A stretch of 64,000 bases of DNA from Corallococcus soli (GTDB lineage: Bacteria > Myxococcota > Myxococcia > Myxococcales > Myxococcaceae), in NCBI RefSeq assembly GCF_014930455.1, contig NZ_JAAIYO010000003.1:806001-870000 (forward strand), given 5' to 3'. A model generated the notes under the pieces. That model worked only from the letters and a program-made list of their open reading frames with translations. It searched no databases and was not told the DNA's origin. A program made the position numbers and the translations under genes. Shown one piece after another: positions 35,575 through 45,900 of the stretch. How positions within the stretch are numbered: position 1 is the first letter of the stretch; each line of letters begins with the position of its first letter.

Positions 35575-35956
35575 CGGTCCGGGCGACGGCTCGGGCTCGC
35601 GGGGAGACGGTTCGTCGAGATTTCGGGCGGGTTCGTCGGCAACGGTCCTCCTGTGTTGGAGCGCCGGGGTATTCCAGGATCCAGCCTGGAGCCCGCCCCT
35701 CATGAAGCCACGCCACGCCACCGCGCGAACCCACCCGGAATAAACGCCGGAGATACGCATTCTGGGGCGCTCTTCGCGCCGAGGGTGGGGGCCCCGCCAC
35801 CGTCGGCCGCTGAACCCGGAGAGGTTGCTTCCATCACCCCTTGAGCGCTCCACGAGGCATCGTCCAGGCACGCCCCCTCCATCACCCCCCGGATGGCGCC
35901 TTCCGTGTATAGGGCCCACTGACCTTTCAACACTGCCCGGTTCCACCGCACGCCTT
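35575..35956. other. 382-base control region ahead of the efflux operon
   Basis: No gene is seen on either strand. The region holds the direct repeat described at 35609-35638 and a short inverted repeat TCCAGG-N6-CCTGGA near 35673-35690. The promoter of the tolC-like gene must lie here, and the long untranslated distance leaves room for regulation. Confidence 0.6.
35609..35638 (+). promoter_or_regulatory. Putative LytTR operator: two 9-bp direct repeats
   Basis: GGTTCGTCG occurs at 35609-35617 and again, identically, at 35630-35638. Start-to-start distance is 21 bp (two helical turns), with 12 bp between copies. This is the architecture bound by LytTR-domain dimers. The exact base match to known LytTR consensus sites is partial. 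Confidence 0.45.
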
Positions 35957-37375
35957 ATGCCCACCGTCCGCCGTGCCCTCCTCGCCGCGCCCCTGGGAGC
36001 CTGTCTGTCCATGCTGGCCCCGGATGCGTCCGCCCAGCAGACCCCGGAGCCCGCGGCGCCTCCGGCCGCGTCCCCGGGGCCCGCCGCCGAGGCCCCTGCC
36101 AGCGCGTTTCCCAAGCCCCAGGTCCAGGACACCGGCGCCGCGCCGCTGACGCTGGAGCGCGCCGTGGCGCTCGCGTCCGAGCGCAACGAGTCCGTCCTCG
36201 CCGCGGGCCAGGTGGCCGAGGCCGCCGGGGCTCGCGTCGCCCGCGCTCGCGCCTTCTTCCTGCCCAACCTCACCGCGTCCGGCACCTACACGCGCCGCCT
36301 TCGGGAGTCCACGCGCGAGGTTGGCGGACAGACCGTCGTCCTCCAGCAGTTCAACGCCCTGGGCGCCAACTTCACCGGGCGCGTGGCGCTCTTCGATGCG
36401 CGCGGCATCCCGCTGTACCGGGCCGCGAAGCTGGAGAGCGAAGCCTCGCAGCTGGACGCCGTGGAGACGCGCCGGCAGGTCTCCTTCGCCGCGGCCAACG
36501 CCTTCCTCGTCACCCTGGCCAACCAGCAGGTCTATCAGGCCGCCGAGCAGCGGCTCGCCTATGCGCGCCAGGGGCTGGCGGATGCCCAGGCCCGCGCCAC
36601 CGCGGGGCTCGCCAGCACCAACGACGTCACCCGCGCGGAGCTGGAGGTCGCCACGGCGGAGGCCAACCTCGCCGCGGCGCTCGGCACCGCGGAGACGAGC
36701 CGCCTGGAGCTGGGGTTCCTCCTGGTGGAGCCCGTGAAGGGTGAGCTTTCGCCACCGGAGCCGCTGCTCGCGGACGCCGTGCGTCCCGCCCCCTCGCTGG
36801 AGCTGCTGAACCAGGGCGCCACGGACCGCCGGCCGGACATCCTCTCCGCGCAGCTGCGGGTGCGGTCGCTGCGCGAGAGCGCGAAGGAGCCCCTGGCCCG
36901 CCTGCTGCCCACGGTGGGAGCGACCGCCCAGTTCCGGCTCACCAACGAGGCCGGCCTCAACGGCAACGTCGGCGATGGTTTCCTGGCGGTGGACCTCACC
37001 TGGAACCTCTTCGACGGCGGCACGCGCTACGCCGAGCGCCGCGAGCGCGTGGCCAACGCCAACGCGGCGGAGCTGAACACGCAGGCGGCAACGCGGCGCG
37101 TGTCGGTGGACATTGAACAGGCGCGGGTGAACCTGGAGACGGCCCGCGCGGCGCTCGCGCAGACGGAGCACGCCGCTCGCGCCGCCCGGAAGAACGCCGC
37201 GGAGACGGGCATCCTGTACCGCCAGGGGCTGTCCACCGCGCTCACCGTGGCGGACGCGTCGCTCAGCCTCTTCGAGGCGGAGGTCGCCCTGGCCCGGAAC
37301 CGCTACGGCCTGGGCGTGGCCCTGCTGGGCCTGCGGGCCGCCGTCGGACTCAATCCATTGGGGAAGGAACCGTGA
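35957..37375 (+). CDS. TolC-family outer-membrane efflux protein
   Basis: This 472-residue protein starts with a signal peptide (ALLAAPLGACLSMLAPDASA) and an Ala/Pro-rich linker. The body is two repeats of the outer-membrane factor family, with LTLERAVALASERNESVLAAG, RVALFDARGIPLYRAAKLE, and in the second half SLELLNQGATDRRPDILSAQ, VDLTWNLFDGGTRYAERRE and LSLFEAEVALARNRYGLG. It would form the trimeric channel of a tripartite pump. I chose the ATG at 35957 as it directly precedes the signal. The adaptor gene overlaps its stop (GTGA). Confidence 0.92.
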   Translation: MPTVRRALLAAPLGACLSMLAPDASAQQTPEPAAPPAASPGPAAEAPASAFPKPQVQDTGAAPLTLERAVALASERNESVLAAGQVAEAAGARVARARAFFLPNLTASGTYTRRLRESTREVGGQTVVLQQFNALGANFTGRVALFDARGIPLYRAAKLESEASQLDAVETRRQVSFAAANAFLVTLANQQVYQAAEQRLAYARQGLADAQARATAGLASTNDVTRAELEVATAEANLAAALGTAETSRLELGFLLVEPVKGELSPPEPLLADAVRPAPSLELLNQGATDRRPDILSAQLRVRSLRESAKEPLARLLPTVGATAQFRLTNEAGLNGNVGDGFLAVDLTWNLFDGGTRYAERRERVANANAAELNTQAATRRVSVDIEQARVNLETARAALAQTEHAARAARKNAAETGILYRQGLSTALTVADASLSLFEAEVALARNRYGLGVALLGLRAAVGLNPLGKEP

Positions 37376-38562
37376 AGGCAATGCGACGCACTGGAGTGCT
37401 GGCCCTGGCCCTGGCCATGCTGTCCCTGGCCCCGGGCTGCAAGAAGGAAGAGGCGGGCGGCGGCAAGGGCGGCAAGGGTGGTGTCTCCGGCCGGGGCGCC
37501 ATCCAGTTCCCGGTGGAGGTCGCCCCCGTCGAGGCGCGCGACGTGGAGTACGCCGTCAGCGCCGTGGGCGCGGTGGAGGCCTTCGAGCGCGTGCAGATCA
37601 CCGCGCGCGTGCCGGGCGCGCTGGAGAAGGTGAGCTTCAGCGAGGGCCAGGCGGTGAAGAAGGGTGACACGCTCGCGGAGATCGAACCCGCGCGCTACGC
37701 CATCGCCGTGCGCGCCGCGGAGGCCGCGCTGCAGAGGGCCCAGGCCGCGCTCACGGAGGCGAAGGCCGGGGCCCAGCGTCGCGCGGAGGTCAACGCGCAG
37801 AGCCCGGGCCTCCTGCCCGCCGAACAGCTGGAGACGTTCCAGGCCCGCGCCGCCACCGCGCAGGCGGACGTGGCGGCCGCGAAGGCGATGCTGGATCAGG
37901 CGCAGCTCAACCAGCGCGACGCGTACGTGCGCGCGCCCATGGACGGCATCCTCCAGACGCGCACGGTGCAGACGGGCCAGTACGTGCAGCCGGGCGTGGT
38001 GCTGGCCACGCTGCTGCGGCGCGAGCCCCTGCTGCTGCGCTTCAACGTGCCCGCCGCGGACGTGACGCGCATCACGCCGGGGATGCCCGCGACGTTCACG
38101 GTGCGCTCGGAGGGCGGGACGTACACCGCGAAGATCACCTACGTGGCCGCGAGCGCGGACGACCAGAGCCGCATGGTGGCGGTGACGGCGGAGGTGACGG
38201 GAGAGGCGGCCCAGAAGCTGCGGCCCGGCGCGTTCGCGACGGTGAACGTGCCGGTGGAGACGCGCGGGGGCAGCCCGGTGATTCCGCAGACGGCCATCCG
38301 CCCCAGCGAGCGCGGCTTCCTCGCGTTCGTGGTGACGGACAACAAGGCGCGCGAGCGCATCCTGGAGCTGGGCCTGCGCACGGCGGACGGACGGGTGGAG
38401 GTGAAGGAGGGTCTGAAGCCCGGCGAGACGCTGGTGGTGCGCGGCGCCGAGGCCCTGCGTGACGGCGTGGGCGTGCGCGTGTCGGAGAGCCCGAAGCCGA
38501 AGGTCATCGGGGAGCAGCCGGAGGCCGGGGCGCGCACGGACACGGGAGGAGCGCGGCCATGA
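37372..38562 (+). CDS. RND efflux periplasmic adaptor (membrane fusion protein)
   Basis: This 396-residue lipoprotein (LAMLSLAPGC) has the adaptor layout: a barrel-sandwich half-motif VQITARVPGALEKVSFSEGQAVKKGDTLAEIEPARY, a short coiled hairpin, a second half VRAPMDGILQTRTVQTGQYVQPG, a beta-barrel part and a membrane-proximal domain ending GLKPGETLVVRGAEALRDG. It links the inner-membrane RND pump to the outer-membrane channel. Gly/Lys repeats (GGGKGGKGG) form the linker after the lipid anchor. The GTG at 37372 overlaps the previous stop, with GGAAGGA upstream; an in-frame ATG at 37381 is an alternative. Confidence 0.92.
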   Translation: MKAMRRTGVLALALAMLSLAPGCKKEEAGGGKGGKGGVSGRGAIQFPVEVAPVEARDVEYAVSAVGAVEAFERVQITARVPGALEKVSFSEGQAVKKGDTLAEIEPARYAIAVRAAEAALQRAQAALTEAKAGAQRRAEVNAQSPGLLPAEQLETFQARAATAQADVAAAKAMLDQAQLNQRDAYVRAPMDGILQTRTVQTGQYVQPGVVLATLLRREPLLLRFNVPAADVTRITPGMPATFTVRSEGGTYTAKITYVAASADDQSRMVAVTAEVTGEAAQKLRPGAFATVNVPVETRGGSPVIPQTAIRPSERGFLAFVVTDNKARERILELGLRTADGRVEVKEGLKPGETLVVRGAEALRDGVGVRVSESPKPKVIGEQPEAGARTDTGGARP

Positions 38563-41500
38563 ACATCACCGAGGTCTGCATCAAGAAGCCCGTGTTCGCC
38601 TGGATGATCATGGCGGCCACGATCATCTTCGGACTGGTGGCGGCCCAGCGCATCGGCATCAGCCAGTTCCCGGACGTGGACTTCCCCACCATCAACATCT
38701 CCGTGTCGTGGGAGGGCGCCAACCCGGAGGCGGTGGAGACGGACGTCGTCGAGTTCATTGAAGAGGCCGTGACGCAGGTGGAGGGCGTCAAGAGCATCAC
38801 GTCGTCCGCGCGCCAGGGCAGCGCCAACATCACGGTGGAGCTGGACCTGTCGCGCAACGTGGACCTGGCGCTCCAGGACGTGCAGACCAAGGTGGGCCAG
38901 GCCCAGCGCCGGTTGCCGCTGGACATTGATCCGCCCGTCGTCTCCAAGTCCAACCCGGAGGACCAGCCCATCATGTGGCTGGGCGTGTCCGGGCCCTTCT
39001 CCCAGCAGGTGGTGAGCGACTTCGCCCGCTACCGCGTGAAGGAGCGCCTGCAGACAGTGCCCGGCGTGGGCGAGGTGATCCTGGGCGGCCTGTTGGAGCG
39101 CAACGTGCGCATCTGGGTGGACGCGGAGAAGCTGGACGCGCACGCGCTCACCGTCACGGACCTGGTCGCCGCGCTCCAGCGCGAGCACGTGGAGCTGCCC
39201 GCGGGCCGCATCGAGACGCAGGGCCGCGAGGTCAACGTGCGCTTCATGGGCGAAGCGCTGGACCTGGAGACGCTGCGCGACGTGGTGGTGCGCGAGGACG
39301 CTGGCCGCGCGGTGTACCTGCACGACGTGGCCATCGTGGAGGATGGCTTCGAGGACGAGCGGCGGCTGGCGCGCGTCAACGGCGAGCCCGCGCAGGCCCT
39401 GGGCATCAAGAAGCAGCGCGGCGCCAACGCGGTGGCCGTGGCCCAGGAGGTGCGCCAGGTGCTGGCGGATCTCCAGAAGGACCTGCCCCAGGGGATGAGC
39501 GCGAGCATCAACTTCGACTCGACGCAGTTCATTGAAGAGAGCGTGCACGAGATCGAGTTCGAGCTGCTGCTCGCGTGCATCCTCACCGCGTTCGTGTGCT
39601 GGGTGTTCCTGGGCTCGCTGTCCAGCACGCTCAACGTGGTGCTGGCCATCCCCATGTCGCTGCTGGGGACGGTGGCGGTCATCTACTTCCTGGGCTTCAC
39701 GCTCAACACGTTCACGCTGCTGGGGCTGGCGCTGGCGGTGGGCATCGTGGTGGACGACGCCATCATGGTGTTGGAGAACATCTTCCGGCACGCGGAGGAG
39801 GGCAAGGACCGGGTGAGCGCCGCGCGCGAGGGCACCGCGGAGATCACCTTCGCGGCGCTGGCGGCGACGCTGGCGGTGGTGGCCATCTTCCTGCCCGTCG
39901 TGTTCATGAAGGGCATCATCGGCAAGTTCTTCCTCCAGTTCGGCGTCACGCTGTGCGTGGCGGTGCTCCTGTCCTACGTGGAGGCCATCACCCTGGCGCC
40001 CGCGCGGTGCGCGCAGCTGCTCAAGACGTCCCGCGAGCACCGCAGCCGGGTGGGCGTGGTGGTGGACAAGGCGTTCACGAAGCTGGAGCACCTGTACGCG
40101 CGCGTGCTGGCGTGGGGGCTGGTGCGGCCCTACCGGGTGCTGCTGCTGGCCGTGGCGATGCTGGTGCTGAGCGCGTTCGCGTTCAAGGCGCTGCCCGGCG
40201 AGTTCGTGCCGTCGCAGGACCAGGGGCGCATGTCGGTGCGCCTGCAGACGGCGGTGGGCAGCAGCCTGGAGGAGACCAACCGCCTGTTCAAGCGCGCGGA
40301 GGAGTTCGCCGCCAGCCGGCCGGAGGTGACGCGCGTGTTCGTGGTGGTGGGCGGCGGCGGCAGCGGGTCCAGCGTGAACGCGGGCAACATGAACCTGACG
40401 CTGGTGCCGAAGGATGAGCGCATGCCCCAGGCGGAGTTCGCGCAGGTGCTGCGCAAGGAGTTCAACAGCTACCCGGGCCTGCGCGCGGTGGTGCAGGACC
40501 TGTCCCAGGCGGGCTTCACCGCCCAGCGCGGCTTCCCGGTGGAGTTCAGCGTGCGCGGGTCGGACTGGGACAAGCTGGTGGAGGCGAGCCAGTCCCTGCG
40601 CGAGCAGCTCCAGGTGTCCGGCAAGGTGGTGGACCTGGACACGGACTACCAGCTGGGCCAGCCGGAGCTGCGCATCACCCCGGACCGGGCGCGCGCGGCG
40701 GACGTGGGCGTGCCCATCCAGGCGGTGGCGTCCACGGTCAACGCGCTGGTGGGCGGCGTGCGCGTGGGCAAGTACAGCAGCGGCGGGCGGCGCATCGACG
40801 TGCGCATGCGGCTGCTGGCGAACCAGCGCTCGCGTCCGGAGGACCTGTCGCTCCTGAAGGTGCGCACGGCGAACAACACGCTGGTGCCGCTGTCGTCGCT
40901 GGTGACGCAGCAGGAGCTGCCCGCGCTGCAGGCCATCACCCGGCGCGACCGGGAGCGGGCCATCAGCCTGTACGCGAACGTGGCGCCGGGCTCCAACCAG
41001 GAGGAGGCGCTGGCCACCGTGGAGCGGCTGGGCAAGGACCTGCCCGGGGGCATCCGCGTGGTGGCGGGCGGCGCCAGCGTGGCGTTCCGCGACTCGATGA
41101 GCAGCCTCATCTTCGCGCTCTTCCTGGGCATCGCCGTCGCGTACATGGTGCTGGGCGCGCAGTTCAATTCGTTCCTGCACCCGGTGACGGTGCTGACCAT
41201 CCTGCCCCTGTCTGTGGCGGGGGCGTCGTTCGCGCTGCTGGCCACGGGCAAGACGCTGAACATCTTCAGCATGATTGGCCTGCTGCTCCTGATGGGCATC
41301 GTGAAGAAGAACTCCATCATCCTGGTGGACTACGCGCTCCAGCAGCGCGAGCTGGGACTGGACGCGATGCAGGCCATGCTGCGCGCGGGGCCGGTGCGCC
41401 TGCGGCCCATCCTGATGACGTCCATGGCGACGATGATGGCGGCGGTGCCCGCGGCGCTCGCCCTGGGCGCCGGCAGCGAGACGCGGGCCCCCATGTCCAT

Positions 41501-41675
41501 CGCGGTGCTGGGCGGCCTGTCGGTGTCCACGGTGCTGAGCCTGATCGTGGTGCCCGCTTTCTACGTCGTGGCGGACCGCCTCAAGACGAAGCTGGGCAAC
41601 CGCCTGCGCCGGGGCAAGGGCGGGGATGAGGCTCCGGCGCCGCCGGACGTGTCCCGGCCGGTGACGCACGGGTAG
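38559..41675 (+). CDS. RND efflux transporter, HAE1/AcrB-like
   Basis: This 1038-residue inner-membrane pump has the RND organisation: VCIKKPVFAWMIMAATIIFG with TM1, ISQFPDVDFPTINISVSW, TM2-6 with LLGLALAVGIVVDDAIMVLENIFRH (the proton-relay Asp pair), PARCAQLL, then a second half with FSMIGLLLLMGIVKKNSIILVDYA and RAGPVRLRPILMTSMATM. It belongs to the HAE1 branch that exports hydrophobic or amphiphilic compounds. ATG overlaps the adaptor stop (ATGA). With the channel and adaptor genes it forms a complete tripartite system. Confidence 0.95.
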   Translation: MNITEVCIKKPVFAWMIMAATIIFGLVAAQRIGISQFPDVDFPTINISVSWEGANPEAVETDVVEFIEEAVTQVEGVKSITSSARQGSANITVELDLSRNVDLALQDVQTKVGQAQRRLPLDIDPPVVSKSNPEDQPIMWLGVSGPFSQQVVSDFARYRVKERLQTVPGVGEVILGGLLERNVRIWVDAEKLDAHALTVTDLVAALQREHVELPAGRIETQGREVNVRFMGEALDLETLRDVVVREDAGRAVYLHDVAIVEDGFEDERRLARVNGEPAQALGIKKQRGANAVAVAQEVRQVLADLQKDLPQGMSASINFDSTQFIEESVHEIEFELLLACILTAFVCWVFLGSLSSTLNVVLAIPMSLLGTVAVIYFLGFTLNTFTLLGLALAVGIVVDDAIMVLENIFRHAEEGKDRVSAAREGTAEITFAALAATLAVVAIFLPVVFMKGIIGKFFLQFGVTLCVAVLLSYVEAITLAPARCAQLLKTSREHRSRVGVVVDKAFTKLEHLYARVLAWGLVRPYRVLLLAVAMLVLSAFAFKALPGEFVPSQDQGRMSVRLQTAVGSSLEETNRLFKRAEEFAASRPEVTRVFVVVGGGGSGSSVNAGNMNLTLVPKDERMPQAEFAQVLRKEFNSYPGLRAVVQDLSQAGFTAQRGFPVEFSVRGSDWDKLVEASQSLREQLQVSGKVVDLDTDYQLGQPELRITPDRARAADVGVPIQAVASTVNALVGGVRVGKYSSGGRRIDVRMRLLANQRSRPEDLSLLKVRTANNTLVPLSSLVTQQELPALQAITRRDRERAISLYANVAPGSNQEEALATVERLGKDLPGGIRVVAGGASVAFRDSMSSLIFALFLGIAVAYMVLGAQFNSFLHPVTVLTILPLSVAGASFALLATGKTLNIFSMIGLLLLMGIVKKNSIILVDYALQQRELGLDAMQAMLRAGPVRLRPILMTSMATMMAAVPAALALGAGSETRAPMSIAVLGGLSVSTVLSLIVVPAFYVVADRLKTKLGNRLRRGKGGDEAPAPPDVSRPVTHG

Positions 41676-41677
41676 GC

Positions 41678-42832
41678 TCAGCCCGTGGCGAGCCCGAGCG
41701 CGTGGACGGCCCAGCCCGCGCTCGCGCCTCCGAGCACGAGCCAGGTCGAGTTCAGCCTGAAGCGCAGCAGGAGCGCCGCCGCGATGAGCCCCAGCGCCAC
41801 GGTGGGCACGTCGACGAGGGCCGCGCGGCCGAGCTGCGCGGTCACGACGGCCATCAGCGCCAGCGACGCGACGTTCACCCCGTCCAGGAACGCGGCGGCC
41901 CCAGGAGAAGCCCGCAGCCGGGGCACCAGCGGGCCGCTGAGCGCGACGAAGATGAACGCGGGCAGGAAGATGCCCGCCGTCGCCACGAGCGCGCCCCAGG
42001 GCCCCGCCAGCACGTAGCCGATGAACGTCGCGGTCGTGAACACCGGCCCCGGCGTCACCTGACCCACGGCGATGGCGTCGATGAGCTGCGCCTCCGTCAG
42101 CCAGCCCAGGCGCTGCACCAGGTCCGCGCGCAGGAACGCGAGCAGCACGTAGCCGCTGCCGAACAGCACGGAGCCCGTCTTGAAGAACACCCAGAAGAGC
42201 GACGGCAGCGTCACGGCCTGCGCCGTCACCGTCGCGGCCACCGGGAGGAGGGGAAGGGACTGCCGGAGCGTGTCGTCCGGTGTCCTTCCCGTGCCCCGCC
42301 GCGCGGCGAGGAGCGTCACCAGCCCCGCGCCGAAGAGCACGGCGAGCTCGTTCACGCCCAGGGCTGACAGCCCCGCGGCCAGCACCCCCAGCCCGCGCAG
42401 CCAGGGCGTCCTCGCGGCGCGGGGCGCGAGCCCCCAGAGGGCCTGCACCACGATGCCGAGGATCACCGGCTTGACGCCGTACAGCAGCCACCTGGCGGCC
42501 GGCACGGTTCCGAACGCCACGTAGGCCCAGCCGAACACGCCGGTGAGCACCATCGCCGGCACGATGAAGGCCAGGCCCGCGACGAGCAGCCCCGCCCACC
42601 GCCGCCGCTCCCAGCCGATGTGGATGGCCATCTCCGTCGAGTTCGGCCCGGGGATGAGGTTCGTCGCGCCGAGCAGGTCGAGGAACCGTTCCTCGGAGAG
42701 CCATCGCCGCCGCTGGACGACCTCGTCGCGCATCATCGCGATGTGCGCGGCGGGGCCTCCGAACGCCGTGGCCCCCAGCCGGAAGAACAGGAGCGCCAGT
42801 TCGCGCAGGGACGTCCGCGGGTGTTCGCTCAT
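41678..42832 (-). CDS. chrA: Chromate transporter, fused two-domain ChrA
   Basis: This 384-residue membrane protein is the long-chain ChrA type with two homologous halves. The first has FFRLGATAFGGPAAHIAMM, WLSEERFLDLLGATNLIPGPNSTEMAIHIG; the second has FFKTGSVLFGSGYVLLAFL, WLTEAQLIDAIAVGQVTPGPVFTTATFIGY. Both carry the signature GGP/GSG and PGP motifs. It exports chromate in the families characterised. I chose the ATG at 42832, immediately before the first conserved block. Its stop lies two bases from the convergent RND gene. Confidence 0.9.
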   Translation of the reverse strand: MSEHPRTSLRELALLFFRLGATAFGGPAAHIAMMRDEVVQRRRWLSEERFLDLLGATNLIPGPNSTEMAIHIGWERRRWAGLLVAGLAFIVPAMVLTGVFGWAYVAFGTVPAARWLLYGVKPVILGIVVQALWGLAPRAARTPWLRGLGVLAAGLSALGVNELAVLFGAGLVTLLAARRGTGRTPDDTLRQSLPLLPVAATVTAQAVTLPSLFWVFFKTGSVLFGSGYVLLAFLRADLVQRLGWLTEAQLIDAIAVGQVTPGPVFTTATFIGYVLAGPWGALVATAGIFLPAFIFVALSGPLVPRLRASPGAAAFLDGVNVASLALMAVVTAQLGRAALVDVPTVALGLIAAALLLRFRLNSTWLVLGGASAGWAVHALGLATG

Positions 42833-42963
42833 GGGGGCAGGCCAGGGCGTCCCTGGCACGCGGGAGGATACCGCGTCCCGCTGCCTGCTGGCGTGACAGT
42901 CAAGGGGCCCGTCTCGCTTCGCCCGGTGCATTTTGCTTAAGTCGAGGCCCCCGGGGGAACGCA

Positions 42964-45900
42964 ATGCCGCGCGCACCACATGTCCTGATGGCCCTTGCCG
43001 TGGCGCTGAGCCTCCTGCCCGCGCCGGGGCATGCTTCCCGGGGCAACCCCTTCGAAGATCTGCCGGAGTTCACGGCACAGGCGCCGGCCGACTCCGTCAG
43101 GGGGATCCTGGCCGCGATGGAGGATCCCCATGAGGCGGTCGTGGCCTCCGTCATCACCAACGCCTACGTCGCGACGGGCCTGCGGACCCCCGAGGTGCGC
43201 GCGCGCCTCCAGGAGCTGGCGCGAAGTCCCCTGCTGATCCGCTGGTTGGGGTCGCGCGATCCGCTCCTCGAAAGCGCGGCGCTCAAGCTGGCGGCATCCC
43301 TGGGGCAGGACTCGCGGGGCGCGGAGCAGGCCTCCCGCCTCGCGGAGCTGCTGAAGTCGTCCGATCCCGAGCTGCGGATGAACGCGGTGCGGGCGATGGA
43401 GGCGATGGGGGCCGGGGCCAGGAGTCAGGCCCCCCAGCTCGCCGCGCTGTTGAAGAACCCGGGGCCCGAGGACCTCCGGCGGGCCGCGGCCGAGGCGCTC
43501 GCGGCCATGAAGGGGGACGCCAGGGCGCAGGCCCCCGTCCTCGCCCCGTTGTTGAAGGATCCAGAAGACGAGGTCCGGCGCGCGGTCGCGGAGGCCCTGG
43601 TCGCGATGGGCCCGGGGGCCCGGGAGCAGGTCCCCGTCCTGGTCGAGCTGCTGAAGGATCCGGACGCGGACGTCCGGGCTGCCAGTGCGCGGGTGCTGGG
43701 GGCGGTGGGAGGGCGGGAGCAGGGTCCACGGCTGTTCGAGCTGCTGAAGGACCCGCAGGATCGCGTTCGGATCAGCGCGGCGCATGCGTTGGGAGCGCTG
43801 GGGGCCGAGGAGCAGGGGGCTGCCCTGGTCGAGCTGCTGAAGGATGGGGACGAAGGCCTCCGGTCCGTGGCGGCACGAGCCCTGGCGGCCATCCGGTCCC
43901 CGGCGCAGGCCGCCCTCTTCGTCACGCTGTTGAAGGACGCGAATCCGGAGGTCCGCGACGCGGCCGAGCGCGCGCTGATTGCCCTGGGGGAGCGGGCCCG
44001 GGAACAGGCCCCCCGGGTGGCCCAGTTGCTGAGCGGAGCCGACAGCACGCTCCGTGCCTCCGCGCTCGCCGTGCTGGGCCGCATGAAGGCCCGGGAGCAG
44101 GCCCCACGCATCGCGAAGCTGCTCGATCATCCCGACAGTCACGTCCGGTATCGCGCGACCATGGCGCTGGGGGAGATGGGGGCCACGGAGCAGGCGCCCC
44201 GGCTTGTCGCGCTCCTGGAGGACCCGAAGGGAGGCGTCCGGGTGGCCGCCGTGTCAGCGCTGGCATCCGTGGGTCTGTCGGAGGCCCCGAGGATCGCTCG
44301 GCTGTTGAAGGAACCGGACGAGGAGCTGCGGTCCATCGCGGCGAAGGTGCTCGGACTGATGGGCGCCGTGGAGCAGGCCCCGCGCATCGCGGAAGTGCTG
44401 AACGATCCGATCTTCGACGTCCGCTCCACCGCGGCATATTCGCTGGGGCAGCTGGGCGCCATGGCGCAGGCCCCGCGCATCGCCGAGCTGCTGAAGGATC
44501 CGGAAGCGGATGTCCGCGAGGTGGCGACGAGCGCGCTGGGGGACATGAAGGCCCGGGCGCAGATGCTGCCCGTCGCCGAGCTGTTGAGGGATCCGGAGCC
44601 CGGCGTCCAGGTGAGCGCGGTGCTGTCGCTCGTGAGCCTCAGCCCCCTGGATGCGCCGAGCATGGCGGCGGTCATCGCGCTCATCCTGGAGGATCGTGGT
44701 GAGTACGTGGACTGGCTGACCTTCGCCCACGTCGCGGGCGGCGGCGACCCGACCATCGAGAGGGTGCTGCGCTGGTCGGTGCGGCGCTCGGACGAGAGGC
44801 CCACGGACGTGTCGCCGGAAGAGGCACGGGCGACGTTGGTGTCCTTTCGGGACTTCTGGCCCCATGCCGCGAAGCAGCGGCTGCTGCGGGATGCCCTGGC
44901 GGACAGCATCGCGACCGTCGCGCGGCTCAACCAGGGACACTGGGGCGGCGCGGAGGACCTGAAGCTGCTGGAGTCGCTGCGGGACCTGCTGCGGCAGGAC
45001 CACCCCCTCCAGGCGGACAGCCTCCAGCAGGTCATCTCCGGACGTGAGTCCTGGAGCTGGCTGATGAAGGCCCGGTGGGCGATCCTGTCCCACCTGGCCC
45101 TGTGGATCGCGCTCGTCTTCGTCTACCCGTACTCCCCCAGGGTCCAGGCGCTCTTCTTCTGGAACCCCTGGGTGCGAAACCTCATGGGCTTCGTCTACGT
45201 GGGCCTGTTGCTGACCTGGGTGCCGTTCCTTCGCCGCCGCTTGTTCTCACCCTTCGCGCAGCAGCTCACGGTCGACGCGGGCCTGGAGGACCTGGACCCG
45301 GGCGCCTACTTCGAGCGCTCGGAGGTCGTCGCGCCCGTCACCGGGAAGCGCGAACGGCTGCTGGAGGCGCTCCCCCAGCTCCACCGGCAGATCATCCTGG
45401 AGGGCGCATCAGGGCTGGGGAAGACGATGTTCCTTCGGCGGTTGCTCTCGCGGTCGAAGCGCCTGGCCGTGTACCTGACCGCGGAGCGCTGCGACGCGGG
45501 GGTGCTGGAGGCGATCCAGGCGAAGCTGGAGGGCCACGCGAAGGACGCCGGCTTCCTGCGGAGCCTGATCCACGGTGGCGCGCTCGACATCTACATCGAC
45601 GGGCTCAACGAGGTGACCGCGGACACGCGGGCGCGCATCGTCCAGTTCATGGAGGGCAACTCCCAGGCGAACATCCTCCTGTCCACGCAGCGGCTTGAGT
45701 GGACGCCGCCCGCCACGGCGCGGGTCCTGATCCTCCAACCGTTGGCCGACGCCGACATCGCCGCGTTCCTGGTGGGCCGGGAGCCCTTCCTGGACGCGTC
45801 GGCGGTCCTCCGTGGCGCCGGGTACGTGGAGCGGTGCCACCGCTTCGTCGCGGAGGCCCTGTCGCCGGAGCACTCGGAGCTGTTGCGTCGCTCGCTGCGG

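Noticed and set aside
38139-42704. A very long open frame on the minus strand, opposite the RND and chromate genes.
   Set aside because: It is antisense to well-matched RND and adaptor genes, is made of low-complexity Arg/Ala/His/Gln, and has no domain. It arises from GC-rich third codon positions.
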